Source: Rubrobacter indicoceani (GTDB lineage Bacteria; Actinomycetota; Rubrobacteria; Rubrobacterales; Rubrobacteraceae). Taken from it: 64,000 nt of DNA. Positions 8,744 through 17,439 of the stretch are shown here, piece after piece. Position numbers and translations under genes: made by a program. The DNA lies in contig NZ_CP031115.1 of assembly GCF_003568865.1 (NCBI RefSeq), positions 1,116,001 to 1,180,000 of the forward strand, given 5' to 3'. The first letter of the stretch is position 1; each line of letters opens with the position of its first letter. The notes under the pieces were generated by a model, which saw only the letters and a program-made list of their open reading frames with translations, had not been told where the DNA came from and did not search any database.

Positions 8744-10819
8744 ATGAGCAAACCGACAAAAGCAACCGACGCCTTCAGGACCGCCCGGCAGCCCGCAAAG
8801 AGGCCGGAGAAGAAAAGGTCGCCCGTCGGGCCTCCGCGCAGGAAGCTGCGGTTCGTGCGCGGAATTTTCAACCTCGCCGTTATCCTGGTCCTGCTCGCCG
8901 CTGCGTTTGTCGGCGGTTCGTACCTCTATTTCGTCGAGAGCAACGAGCAGGGGCTTTCGGAGACAAACCCGCCTCTGCCGGAGAACTCCTACATCTACGA
9001 CCGGAACGGGGCCGAGATAGCCTACGTCAGGGCGCGGGAGAACCGCGAGACCGTCGGGGCGGACAGGCTCGGGCGCTATCTCCCGGAGGCGGTTATCGCA
9101 ATAGAGGACCGGCGGTTCGGGGAGCACGTCGGGGTGGACTTCGAGGGGCTTGGCCGGGCGGCGTGGAACGATCTCCGGGCCGGGCGGGTCGAGGAGGGCG
9201 GCTCGACCATCACCGAGCAGCTCATGAAGAACGTCTTTTTCCCGGAGGAGGAGCGCTACGAAGCCTCGTTTGCGAGGCGGTTCGCGCAGGCCAACCTCGC
9301 TTTCTCGTACGAGCGGCGGCATACGAAGGGTGAGATCCTCACGAACTACCTCAACACCGTCTACTTCGGGGAGGGGGCATACGGTGCGGAGGTTGCGGCA
9401 AGGAGCTACTTCGGAAAAAGCGCTTCGGAGCTGACGCTGGGTGAGTCGGCCGCCCTTGCCGGGTTTCTGCACGCGCCGTCAACCTACGGCGGAGGGGATG
9501 CGCAGGGCACCGAGCGGGCGACGGAGCGCAGAGACGAAGTGCTCGGGCTTATGGAAGAGCAGGGTATGATCTCCTCCGCCGAGCGGGCTCGGGCGCAGGG
9601 GGAGCCGCTCGTTTTTTCACCGGCCCCGACGCCGGACCTCTCCGGGTACGAGACGTTTGTTGATGGGGTGCGGCGCGAGGTCGAGGCGCAGATCGGGCGG
9701 GACGCCTTCGGCAGCGGAGGTCTTCGCATCCAGACCACGCTCGACGCAACGATGCAGCGAGCCGCCGAAGAGGCCGCCTCCGAGGTGCTGTACGCGCCGG
9801 ACGATCCCTCGGCGGCGGTCGTGAGCATAGAGCCTCAGAGCGGGGCCGTCCGGGCTGTGGTCGGGCAGGACGGCAGCTTCAACCTCGCGCTCGACGCCCG
9901 CCGGCAGCCGGGCAGCGCGTTCAAGCCGTTTGTTCTGGCCGAGGCGGCGGAGAGGAACATCTCCCCGGAGAGCCTGTTTCTTTCGCAGTCGGTGGAGTTC
10001 GGTCAGGGAGAGTACGTCATCAACAACAACTACCTTGTCGAGCGCGGGCCGCTCTCGCTTCTGTCGGCCCTCGCCGAGTCGGACAACACCGTCTTTGTGC
10101 GGCTCGGGATGTACCTCAGCCTTGAGAGCGTCGTGGACACCGCCCGTGCCCTCGGGATCGAGTCCCGGCTGGATGCAAACGCCGGAACGGTGATCGGGGG
10201 TTCTTCGGCGGCGGTCAGCCCCTTTGAGATGGCATCTTCCTACGCGACCTTTGCGGCCAACGGGGTGTACCGCGAACCCTACTCGGTCAAGAGCATAGAG
10301 CGGGTCGGGTTCGGGAACAGCGAGACCGTCTACGGGCGGGAGGTCGCCGGGGAGCGGGTCCTCGGGAGCAACCAGGCCGCCGCCGTAACCGCCGCCATGC
10401 GCGGGGTTGTAGAGAACGGCACGGCGAGCCGCTTTCACGACCTCGACCGGGAGCTCGGCAAGCCGTCGGCGGGGAAGACCGGGACGACCGACGACTACGT
10501 GGACGCGTGGTACGTCGGGTACACGCCCCGGCTCGCGACGGCGGTCTGGGTCGGGTACCCGGACGGGAGCCGCTCGATGGCCGGGGTTCACGGCATCGAG
10601 GAGGCCGGGGGGGAGACCCTGCCGCTCGACCTCTGGGCTCTGTACATGGCGCGGGCTACCGAGGAAGACCCGGTGATAGAGTTCTCGGAGCCCGACTTCG
10701 ACCTTATGCGTTACCTGGACGAGAGCGGCTACGAGGCCGGGGAGAACCGGGACGTCGGGCGGGGGGCCGCCGTGACGCCGCAGCGGGAAGGCAGACAAAG
10801 GACCGGAAGTGCATCCTGA
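8744..10819 (+). CDS. Class A penicillin-binding protein (GT51 transglycosylase plus transpeptidase)
   Basis: Bifunctional peptidoglycan synthase of 691 residues, anchored by one transmembrane helix (about 39-62) after a basic cytoplasmic tail. The glycosyltransferase domain has IAIEDRRFGEHVGVDF (catalytic Glu) and GGSTITEQLMKN. The transpeptidase has the acyl-serine motif PGSAFKPF, SDN in LAESDNTVFV, and GKTGTTDDYVDAW. The C-terminus is a short polar tail. A TAGACT hexamer at 8722-8727 and a gggag ribosome site precede the ATG at 8744, so this gene appears to have a short leader. Confidence 0.95.
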   Translation: MSKPTKATDAFRTARQPAKRPEKKRSPVGPPRRKLRFVRGIFNLAVILVLLAAAFVGGSYLYFVESNEQGLSETNPPLPENSYIYDRNGAEIAYVRARENRETVGADRLGRYLPEAVIAIEDRRFGEHVGVDFEGLGRAAWNDLRAGRVEEGGSTITEQLMKNVFFPEEERYEASFARRFAQANLAFSYERRHTKGEILTNYLNTVYFGEGAYGAEVAARSYFGKSASELTLGESAALAGFLHAPSTYGGGDAQGTERATERRDEVLGLMEEQGMISSAERARAQGEPLVFSPAPTPDLSGYETFVDGVRREVEAQIGRDAFGSGGLRIQTTLDATMQRAAEEAASEVLYAPDDPSAAVVSIEPQSGAVRAVVGQDGSFNLALDARRQPGSAFKPFVLAEAAERNISPESLFLSQSVEFGQGEYVINNNYLVERGPLSLLSALAESDNTVFVRLGMYLSLESVVDTARALGIESRLDANAGTVIGGSSAAVSPFEMASSYATFAANGVYREPYSVKSIERVGFGNSETVYGREVAGERVLGSNQAAAVTAAMRGVVENGTASRFHDLDRELGKPSAGKTGTTDDYVDAWYVGYTPRLATAVWVGYPDGSRSMAGVHGIEEAGGETLPLDLWALYMARATEEDPVIEFSEPDFDLMRYLDESGYEAGENRDVGRGAAVTPQREGRQRTGSAS

Positions 10820-10839
10820 AGAAAAGAAGGGGGGGAGGG

Positions 10840-11286
10840 TTGGATCTTGATTCGCTCTACGGGGGTTCGTACGTTAACTGGGCAGGCGTCGCCGAGTCCT
10901 GGGCCAAGCGCACCGTCTCCTCGCGGCTGCTCGTCTTTGCCGCCAGACGTCATCTGAGAGACGCCGGGGCCGCAGGGGAAGGGCGGGAGGTCCCGGCAGC
11001 GATGCCCGAAACGCTGCCGAAGGAAGTTCTGCGGGCTTACGGTTCGCCGCCGGAGCCGGACGCGAGCGGTTCGTGGGGCGCGTTTCTGGACGCCGCGCTC
11101 GCGGCCGAGTTCGAGCTTCTGCCGTACGGGGAGAGGCCGCCCGTCATCGCCGAGCTGCGACAAGGGCTCTCAACTGCCGAGAAGGAGGCCGGGGAGGGCA
11201 CTCGGCTCGGGCTGTGGTTCCGGGCGCGGCGGGAGGCTCTGCCGGGTCACGACCTGCCGGACGGGGCTGGATACCTGCCGGTCTGA
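10840..11286 (+). CDS. Hypothetical protein, 148 residues
   Basis: Unrecognised soluble protein read from a TTG at 10840, placed 5 nt after a strong purine run (gggggagg). It begins LDLDSLYGGSYVNWAGVAESW and is rich in Ala, Arg and Glu with several amphipathic helices, but no known motif was seen. The frame is open much further upstream inside the PBP gene; that part is a shadow. It lies 20 bp after the PBP stop and 65 bp before the malic enzyme start, on the same strand. Confidence 0.5.
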   Translation: MDLDSLYGGSYVNWAGVAESWAKRTVSSRLLVFAARRHLRDAGAAGEGREVPAAMPETLPKEVLRAYGSPPEPDASGSWGAFLDAALAAEFELLPYGERPPVIAELRQGLSTAEKEAGEGTRLGLWFRARREALPGHDLPDGAGYLPV

Positions 11287-11351
11287 CAGGGGGCGGCAAA
11301 TGAAATAAAGTTTCGCGTTGGATGTGGAGTGCAGGGAGCGAGAGGAAAAAC

Positions 11352-12797
11352 ATGGAAGCGATACCCAGCGCGAGTTACAGCACGACCCTCAGGATAGAGT
11401 TCCCGCACCGGGCGGGCGCTCTGGGGCAGATCCTCATAACCGTCGGAGAGGCGGGCGGGATGGTCGGAGCGGTGGACATCGTCCGGGCCGGGGGGGAGAC
11501 CTCCGTTCGGGACGTTACTGTAAACGCCCGCGACTCCGAACACGCCCAGAGCGTCGTCAGGGCCGTCGAGGAGTTGCCGGACGTGCGCGTCGTGAACATC
11601 TCCGACCGGACTTTCCTGATGCACCTTGGGGGGAAGATAGAAGTCAACTCCAAGATGCAGCTCCGCACCCGCGACGACCTCTCGATGGCGTACACGCCGG
11701 GGGTCGCGCGGGTCTGCCGGGCGATACACCAGAGCCCCGAACGGGCCTTCAACCTCACCATAAAGCGCAACACCGTCGCCGTTGTCTCGGACGGGACGGC
11801 GGTTCTGGGCCTCGGAGACATCGGCCCCCGGGCAGCGATGCCCGTCATGGAGGGGAAGGCGATGCTCTTCAAGGAGTTCGCCGACGTGGATGCGTTCCCG
11901 ATCTGCCTCGACACAAAGGACACGGATGAGATCGTGGAGACCGTCAAGCGCATCGCGCCGGGGTTCGGGGGGATCAACCTCGAAGACATCTCCGCTCCGC
12001 GCTGTTTCGAGATCGAGGAACGCCTGAAGCGCGAGCTCGACATCCCGGTTTTTCACGACGACCAGCACGGGACGGCGGTCGTGGTCCTGGCCGCGCTTAT
12101 AAACTCGCTGAAGATCACGGGCAAGAAGATGGGCGAGTTGAAGGCGGTCTTCAGCGGGGTCGGGGCTGCGGGCGTGGCGTGTGCAAAGATAATAATGGCC
12201 GCCGGGGTAGAGAACGTCGTCGGCTGCGACTCGCGGGGCGTCGTCTACAAGGGTCGGGAGAACCTCGATGCGGCCAAGAGCTGGTTTGCCGGGAACACGA
12301 ACCCGGAGAACATAGAGGGGTCGCTCGCCGACGCGGTCAAGGGGGCCGACCTCTTTATCGGGCTTTCGGTGCCGAATGTCCTTACGGTGGAGCATCTCGA
12401 CTCCATGAACGATGACCCGATCATCTTCGCGATGGCGAACCCGGACCCGGAGATCCGGCCCGAAGCGGCCTACGGGCACGCGAGGATCATCGCGACGGGC
12501 CGAAGCGACTACCCGAACCAGATCAACAACGTCCTGTGCTTCCCCGGCATCTTCCGGGGCGCGCTCGATATCCGGGCGCATGAGATCACGGAGGAGATGA
12601 AGCTCGCCGCCGCAAACGCCATAGCAAACGTGATCCCCGAGGACTCGGTAGCGCCGGACTACATTATCCCTTCGGTCTTTGACGAGCGCGTGGCCCCCGC
12701 CGTCGCGGACGCCGTCGCCGAGGCGGGCAAGAAAGCCGGGACGGCCCGTCGTATCTCCGACAAGCCCGAGACCGACTTCGACGCAACGAAGTTCTAG
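11352..12797 (+). CDS. NAD-dependent malic enzyme with N-terminal ACT domain
   Basis: Oxidative decarboxylation of malate to pyruvate and CO2, linking the TCA cycle to pyruvate. The protein has 481 residues. An ACT-like regulatory domain (about 10-85, starting STTLRIEFPHRAGALGQIL) precedes the catalytic part, which has AYTPGVARVCRAI, VSDGTAVLGLGDIGP, PVFHDDQHGTAVV (metal ligands), a Rossmann fold at FSGVGAAGVACAKI, and ANPDPEIRPE. The ATG at 11352 follows gagagg at 11339. The ACT domain suggests amino-acid control, but the ligand cannot be read from sequence. Confidence 0.93.
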   Translation: MEAIPSASYSTTLRIEFPHRAGALGQILITVGEAGGMVGAVDIVRAGGETSVRDVTVNARDSEHAQSVVRAVEELPDVRVVNISDRTFLMHLGGKIEVNSKMQLRTRDDLSMAYTPGVARVCRAIHQSPERAFNLTIKRNTVAVVSDGTAVLGLGDIGPRAAMPVMEGKAMLFKEFADVDAFPICLDTKDTDEIVETVKRIAPGFGGINLEDISAPRCFEIEERLKRELDIPVFHDDQHGTAVVVLAALINSLKITGKKMGELKAVFSGVGAAGVACAKIIMAAGVENVVGCDSRGVVYKGRENLDAAKSWFAGNTNPENIEGSLADAVKGADLFIGLSVPNVLTVEHLDSMNDDPIIFAMANPDPEIRPEAAYGHARIIATGRSDYPNQINNVLCFPGIFRGALDIRAHEITEEMKLAAANAIANVIPEDSVAPDYIIPSVFDERVAPAVADAVAEAGKKAGTARRISDKPETDFDATKF

Positions 12798-12824
12798 CCG
12801 GGTTTTACAGGGTCGCGCGCGGGT

Positions 12825-12830
12825 TAGAAT
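12825..12830 (+). promoter_or_regulatory. Candidate -10 element (TAGAAT), probably leaderless
   Basis: TAGAAT ends 6 nt before the ATG at 12837. A transcript begun the usual distance downstream would start at or next to the start codon, and no ribosome-binding site is present between them. Confidence 0.5.
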
Positions 12831-12836
12831 CCGCGC

Positions 12837-13124
12837 ATGACTTCTTTTAAGCAGATCCTTGTCTGCGCGACGCCCGGCTCGGACGCATCCGGCCCTCGCT
12901 GCGGCGAGAGGGGCGGGTGCGAGCTGCTCGATGCGTTCCGGGCCGAGGTCGCGTCCCGCGGCCTTCCTGCCTCCGTGGTGGATCGTCAGCCCTGTTCGCG
13001 TCGCCACCACGAAGGCCCGGTCGTTTTCGTGTTCCCCGACGACGAGTGGTACACCGGGGTCGGCCCCGAAGACGTGCCGGGCATTGTGGACCGGCACCTC
13101 GGAGGGGTCAAAGCGGGCCGCTAG
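12837..13124 (+). CDS. Thioredoxin-like [2Fe-2S] ferredoxin with a Cys-to-His ligand change
   Basis: A 95-residue protein of the thioredoxin-like [2Fe-2S] ferredoxin family. The family layout is clear: ILVC, then RCGERGGCELLDAFRAE, then QPCSRRHHEGPVVFVF and DDEWYTGVGPEDV. Family members hold the cluster with four Cys in the pattern C-x12-C-x(about 32)-C-x3-C. Here C10, C22 and C53 are kept but the fourth position (57) is His. The cluster could be 3Cys-1His ligated, or lost. The last 4 bases overlap the end of the convergent NDH-2 gene. Confidence 0.72.
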   Translation: MTSFKQILVCATPGSDASGPRCGERGGCELLDAFRAEVASRGLPASVVDRQPCSRRHHEGPVVFVFPDDEWYTGVGPEDVPGIVDRHLGGVKAGR

Positions 13125-14392
13125 AAACCGAGCCTTCCCAGACGACGCATGCCCCATTCGGAGGCGACGAGCGCACGGTTCTTGCGGCCCCGCAGGTAGT
13201 AGAGAAGGACGCTCCGGTAGAGCCGGTGCGCCTGCGGGCCGCTGAACTTCTCGCCCAGCGCGTCCGCTGCGGCGTCTTCGGGTCCGAGGCTGACGACGTA
13301 GCCCCGGTCGAAGTGTTCAAAGCCGGGCCTCCGTTTACCGGAGCCGTAGCGTCCGGTTCTGCGCCCGAGGTCGCGGGCCACGAACGGTCCCTGCTGGACG
13401 GCGACCGAGGCCGTCGGCGGTAGTATCCCGTGCCTCCGGTCCCTGAAGGAGGCCGTGTCTCCGATTACGTAGACCTCGGGCCTGTCCGGAAGGGTCAGAT
13501 ATCTGTCCACGCGAACCCTGCCGAGCTCGTCGCGCTCGCCGGGGAGCTTTAAAGCAAAGCCGCCGACCTCCAGCCCGGCGGTCCAGACTTTTGTCCTGGC
13601 CGGGGTTCTCTCGCCGTTCGCTGTCACCGACTCCTTGTCGGTCGAGCCTATCTCGCTGTTCAGCCGGACCTCGACCCCTAGGGCGGCCAGTCGCCTCATC
13701 GCCGTTCTGTGGAAGTACGGGTCAAGCCAGCTCATGAGCTCTCCGGAGGCTTCGAAAAGCACGACCTTCGGCGGGCGGTTCGGCCTGCGGGCGAGGCTCG
13801 AGCCTTTCGTCAGATCTCGAAAGAGAGCCCCCATCTCACACGCAAGCTCCACCCCGGTCGCACCGCCGCCGACAACGGCGACGCTTGTCTCTGATCCGGT
13901 TGCGAGCCCGGATGGCCCGGTAGCCGCTTCCCAGACGCCTGAGAGGTCGGACCTCAGGCCCATCGCGTCCCGGAGCGACCAGAATGGTCTTACGTCTTCG
14001 GCGATGCTCTTCGGTGGTGGGGCAGGTCCGGCCCCGGTGGCCACGACAAGGTACTCGTAGGAGATGTGCCGGGTCTCGCCGGTCGGGGTCTTGACGGTCA
14101 GCTCCCTCGCCTCCGGTGCGAGGCTCAGGGCTTCGCCCCTCAGAAAAGTCGCTCGACCCGAGCAGAGGTCGGCGTTTCGGGAGAGCATCCCGCCCGGTCC
14201 TAGCCGGCCCGTTGCGACCTCGTGCGCAAGGGGGAGGTAAGCGTACTCATCGTAGCGGTCGACAAGAAGCGTATCGCGCGGCGCGGCGAGGTTTGCTGGC
14301 AGGTAGCGGAGCAGGCTCGCCGCGCCGAACCCGGCCCCGACTACGACCAGCCGGTACTCGCTGCGGTTCTCCTCTGTATCCGGCTCCGACAC
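13121..14392 (-). CDS. Type II NADH dehydrogenase-like FAD oxidoreductase
   Basis: Single-subunit flavoprotein of the NDH-2 family, transferring electrons from NADH to quinone at the membrane face without pumping protons. The 423 residues contain an FAD-binding Rossmann motif at 16-30 (VVVGAGFGAASLLRY), an NADH-binding motif VAVVGGGATGVELACE, the ATG motif LVVATGAG, and the FAD-closing VYVIGDTAS. The GTG start at 14392 has ggaggcaggg upstream. The quinone-binding AQ-x-G is only partly conserved (AVQQGPFVARDL). A related sulfide:quinone reductase identity is less likely because no redox Cys pair is seen. Confidence 0.85.
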   Translation of the reverse strand: MSEPDTEENRSEYRLVVVGAGFGAASLLRYLPANLAAPRDTLLVDRYDEYAYLPLAHEVATGRLGPGGMLSRNADLCSGRATFLRGEALSLAPEARELTVKTPTGETRHISYEYLVVATGAGPAPPPKSIAEDVRPFWSLRDAMGLRSDLSGVWEAATGPSGLATGSETSVAVVGGGATGVELACEMGALFRDLTKGSSLARRPNRPPKVVLFEASGELMSWLDPYFHRTAMRRLAALGVEVRLNSEIGSTDKESVTANGERTPARTKVWTAGLEVGGFALKLPGERDELGRVRVDRYLTLPDRPEVYVIGDTASFRDRRHGILPPTASVAVQQGPFVARDLGRRTGRYGSGKRRPGFEHFDRGYVVSLGPEDAAADALGEKFSGPQAHRLYRSVLLYYLRGRKNRALVASEWGMRRLGRLGF

Positions 14393-14423
14393 CCTGCCTC
14401 CCCGTACGCCTGTTCCGGCGGTT

Positions 14424-14716
14424 TTCGATTTCCAGCGGGCTTTCGATTAGACCCGGCCTGTCAGGGAGTATAGAGGGGGAGGCGGGAACGCTCCGGAATA
14501 CCCCGCACAAGCCCCTGTGCCCCGGAGGCGGAAGGCGCTTTACAAAAAGGGGCGATTTCCCTAGAATTGGCTTTCCCGGGCCGTAAACCCGGCTCGGAAG
14601 GGGAATCAGGGAGTTCACCGGAGACGGGAACCAAGGGTGATAGAGGAATAGGGACGGCGCGACGAATTTCGTGGAGTGGTTCCGCGCGATTCCGCCATGC
14701 CCGGAAAGGGGAAAAC
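14424..14716 (+). other. Gene-free, probably structured leader or intergenic region
   Basis: About 290 bases without a convincing gene between NDH-2 and the next small gene. It contains GC-rich inverted segments (for example cccgggccgtaaacccgg, 14575-14592) and purine runs (acgggaacc, gggtgatag, tagggacgg, 14624-14658). Open frames here are shadows with no ribosome site. It may be a folded 5' leader. A vague likeness to the c-di-AMP riboswitch core was noticed but is too weak to call. Confidence 0.3.
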
Positions 14717-15040
14717 TTGACCGATGAAGCAGCTGTTACCGGGGGCATAGTACCGGGGCTTATCGTCCGGCACACCAGCCGCAGGCTCGGGAAGCTTGGC
14801 GTATGCGAGGCTTGCGGTCGCCTGGTGGAGGGGAAGATCTCGTTCAGCGAGTTTGTGGATCAGGTCGGGGACGGCTTTCGTGAGGTGCTGGACTTTATGA
14901 TGGAGTACGATCTTCATCCCGGTCGGCCGGAGGACGTGCTCTTTGCGGTAGAGTGCCACGCCACGTCCGCCCAGCGGCAGGTACTGCTGGCGCAGCTCGG
15001 AGAAATACACGAAAACGCCCTGCACCTGAAGGCCGGATAG
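14717..15040 (+). CDS. Hypothetical protein, 107 residues
   Basis: Unrecognised protein from a TTG at 14717, which follows a purine-rich site (ggaaagggg). It has a CEACGRLVEGK segment (CxxC, residues about 33-36), then a mostly helical acidic part (SFSEFVDQVGDGFREVLDFMMEY; VLFAVECHATSAQRQVLL). The CxxC and one further Cys-His could bind a metal, but this is not established. An in-frame upstream start at 14567 would add a low-complexity stretch and is less likely. Confidence 0.55.
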   Translation: MTDEAAVTGGIVPGLIVRHTSRRLGKLGVCEACGRLVEGKISFSEFVDQVGDGFREVLDFMMEYDLHPGRPEDVLFAVECHATSAQRQVLLAQLGEIHENALHLKAG

Positions 15041-15165
15041 GCTTGAAAAAAGCGCCTCCGCACCCCGCGGCGAACCGGGTGGCCAAAGATATAAAATAGT
15101 CAGAGAACGGTCCGGTGGAAGACCGGGGGACGCGCAGGCGGAGAAATCAGGAAAAAGGAGCGGCC

Positions 15166-15384
15166 TTGAACGAAGACACTCAGAGGCGTTTGATCACGAT
15201 GTCGTCTACGGTACTCGCCGGTTTCCTTGCGAGTCGCCTCGCGGAGCGGCTTATAAACGTACCGGAGGAACGGGGCGTCAAGGACGACATCAAAGAGGCC
15301 ATGCTGAAGGCCGGTTTCTCCCTTGTCTCGACCATCGTAGCCTCGATAGCCGTCCGGCAGCTTCTCGGCCGTCGCTGGAAGTAG
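15166..15384 (+). CDS. Small probable membrane-associated protein, 72 residues
   Basis: Unrecognised small protein from a TTG at 15166 that follows aaaaaggag. Two weakly hydrophobic helices (LITMSSTVLAGFLASRLAERL and AGFSLVSTIVASIAVRQLLG) flank a charged middle and it ends with basic GRRWK. The pattern resembles short DUF4235-like membrane proteins of actinobacteria, but the match is by eye only. It stands alone between two other plus-strand genes. Confidence 0.55.
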   Translation: MNEDTQRRLITMSSTVLAGFLASRLAERLINVPEERGVKDDIKEAMLKAGFSLVSTIVASIAVRQLLGRRWK

Positions 15385-15465
15385 CCAGACAGGGGCAGAG
15401 CTTCCGGAGTAAACAATCTACGGCCCGGACCGGGTCGCAGACCTGTTCCGCAAACTACCTTGGGT

Positions 15466-15471
15466 TATCAT
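15466..15471 (+). promoter_or_regulatory. Candidate -10 element (TATCAT), probably leaderless
   Basis: TATCAT ends 7 nt before the ATG at 15479, with no ribosome-binding site in between, so transcription should start at or near the start codon of the hydrolase gene. Confidence 0.45.
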
Positions 15472-15478
15472 TGCGGCC

Positions 15479-17401
15479 ATGAGTACTATCCTGATCATCA
15501 TCCTGCTTGCAGTTCTCGTGCTGTTGATCGCGTCCCTCGCGGTCGGTCGGTCCACCTATCAGGTGGAGAGCGCGAGGGACACCGAGTACCTCGAGCTTGA
15601 GGGGGACTGGGTCCGCTACAACGTTATCGGCGGCGGCCCGCCGGTGATCCTGGTCCACGGGTGGCTGTCGTCGAGCCGGGTCTGGGAGCAGCTGGCCCAG
15701 CGGCTTGCGCAGCGCTTCACGGTCTACACGCTCGACCTGCCGGGGTTCGGGGAGTCGGACAAGCCCGCCGACGGCTACGGGGTCAGGTACGGAAGCCGGC
15801 TGCTGTTCGCGTTCTGCGCCCACTTCGGTCTGACGCGGGTGAACATAATCGGCCACGACCTCGGCGGCGATATGGTGATGAAGCTCGCCTCCGACCATCC
15901 GGACGTGGTGGGTCGTATCGTTCTGGTCGCGACTCCGGCCAACGAGGAGCAGATAGACCTGCCGACTTCGCTGTGGGCCGCGACGCTACCGGTGGTCGGG
16001 TCGCTTTTCTACGTTCTCGGACGGTCCGTGAGGCCCATCCGGTCGTCGTGGATGAGCGCCTTCGTCTCCGAGCCGGAGGACGTTACGGAGGAGATGATCG
16101 AAGACTCCGCGAACTCCACCCCGGCGGCGATGTCAAAGACGCTCTCGGTCTCCAAGCGGGAGATCTCGGGCGGCAGGCTGGCCCGGCAGGCCCGGATGGT
16201 GAGGGTTCCGGTGCTTATCCTCACGGGCGAGGAGGATCAGATAGTGGACCCGCAGGCCGCCGGGTTGTGGTCGCGGAGCCTGGAGCAGTCCGAGGTCTGC
16301 CTGATGGACGAGTGCGGGCACATGCCCATGATCGAACGCACCGGTGAGTTCAACGCTCAGGTTCTTGCTTTTCTGACCGGCGATGCTCGCTACCTCGAAT
16401 ACGCCGAGCAGAGCCCCAGACAGGGTGCCCCCTTCCAGACCGAGGCCGAAGAGGACACCATCGAGGTTGGGACGGTCGCCCCCGAAGGGGAAGACCCGGC
16501 CTTTGAACAGGGGCTTTTCTCCCCCAGAAGCCGCACCGCGAAAGACGAAGCCGAAGAGGGACCGGGAGATCCGGAGGACCCGGCGCGGTTCGGTGGTTCT
16601 CGCAGCCGGGGGACGCGCGGCCGAAGTGCCGAACCGCCCGAAGGCCCCGGTGAGGGCGACGCCCGGAACAGCGCAGACCGGCTGCCGGACAACGGGCTTT
16701 CGGGCCGCCCGGCCGATGGGGACGTTCACGAAGATGACCGGGAGGACGCGGCGTCCCGGGGGGTGCGGGATCAGGGCGAAGCCGAGGAGGATCTCTTCTC
16801 CGGCGGGGTTGTCCGAAGGTTCGGGGAGCGGTCGTCCCGGCCTTCGGTGCGGAGGCGTCGGCAACCGTGGAACTTCGACGAGCCGCAGGACGCACCCGCC
16901 GACCGGACGGAAGACAGCCGGGAACCGGAAGGCTCGTCCGACCTCTCCGGATTCTCTTCCGCTTACTATGCAAACGAGCCCGAAACCGGCGATGCGGACG
17001 ACGACCGCGACAAGGGCTACGAAGGGGACAGGGAGGGCCTCTCCGACCAGACGACCGCCGGCGCTGCTTTCTCCGGGCCGTCGTCGCCTGAAGAAGAAGA
17101 CCGGAAGGCCCCACGCACTTCGGGGGCCAAGTCCTTTCGGGGGCCGGTGGAGCCGGAACCCGCCCCGGAGCAGCCCAAGGTCAGAAGACGCGGCGGAGGT
17201 CGGAGAGAAGGAGGCGTGCCGGAGGTGCCCGACGGTCTCTTTGAGTGGGGCAAGTCGCTCGACGATATAGACTTCGAGCCGGTGGACCGCAGCAGAAGGC
17301 GTCGCCGGGCAAGCGAGGAAGCCCCCGAATCGTCATCCGAACCCGCAAGACGCGATACCCGCAGGGACGAGGGCCGGGAGGACGATGATCTCCGGCTCTA
17401 G
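15479..17401 (+). CDS. Membrane-anchored alpha/beta hydrolase with Asp nucleophile and a long charged C-terminal tail
   Basis: A 640-residue protein in three parts. Residues 2-22 are one hydrophobic anchor. Residues 40-305 are an alpha/beta hydrolase with HGW oxyanion motif (60-62), GHDLGG with Asp127 at the nucleophile position, Asp253 in GEEDQIVD and His281 in CGHMPMIE. An Asp nucleophile is typical of epoxide hydrolases and haloalkane dehalogenases, not esterases, so an epoxide or halide substrate is more likely than an ester. The last 330 residues are low-complexity, rich in Asp, Glu, Arg, Gly, Ser and Pro, and look disordered. The base composition of the tail matches the genome, so it is not an obvious insertion. 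Confidence 0.82.
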   Translation: MSTILIIILLAVLVLLIASLAVGRSTYQVESARDTEYLELEGDWVRYNVIGGGPPVILVHGWLSSSRVWEQLAQRLAQRFTVYTLDLPGFGESDKPADGYGVRYGSRLLFAFCAHFGLTRVNIIGHDLGGDMVMKLASDHPDVVGRIVLVATPANEEQIDLPTSLWAATLPVVGSLFYVLGRSVRPIRSSWMSAFVSEPEDVTEEMIEDSANSTPAAMSKTLSVSKREISGGRLARQARMVRVPVLILTGEEDQIVDPQAAGLWSRSLEQSEVCLMDECGHMPMIERTGEFNAQVLAFLTGDARYLEYAEQSPRQGAPFQTEAEEDTIEVGTVAPEGEDPAFEQGLFSPRSRTAKDEAEEGPGDPEDPARFGGSRSRGTRGRSAEPPEGPGEGDARNSADRLPDNGLSGRPADGDVHEDDREDAASRGVRDQGEAEEDLFSGGVVRRFGERSSRPSVRRRRQPWNFDEPQDAPADRTEDSREPEGSSDLSGFSSAYYANEPETGDADDDRDKGYEGDREGLSDQTTAGAAFSGPSSPEEEDRKAPRTSGAKSFRGPVEPEPAPEQPKVRRRGGGRREGGVPEVPDGLFEWGKSLDDIDFEPVDRSRRRRRASEEAPESSSEPARRDTRRDEGREDDDLRL

Positions 17402-17439
17402 AAGACGGGGCTTTTAAGCCGTACGGTTCACCGGGTGGA

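Noticed and set aside
14604-14716. Possible c-di-AMP (ydaO) riboswitch
   Set aside because: Only short fragments (gggaacc, gggtgat, tagggacgg) agree; the flanking helices and the conserved 3' core could not be found by eye.
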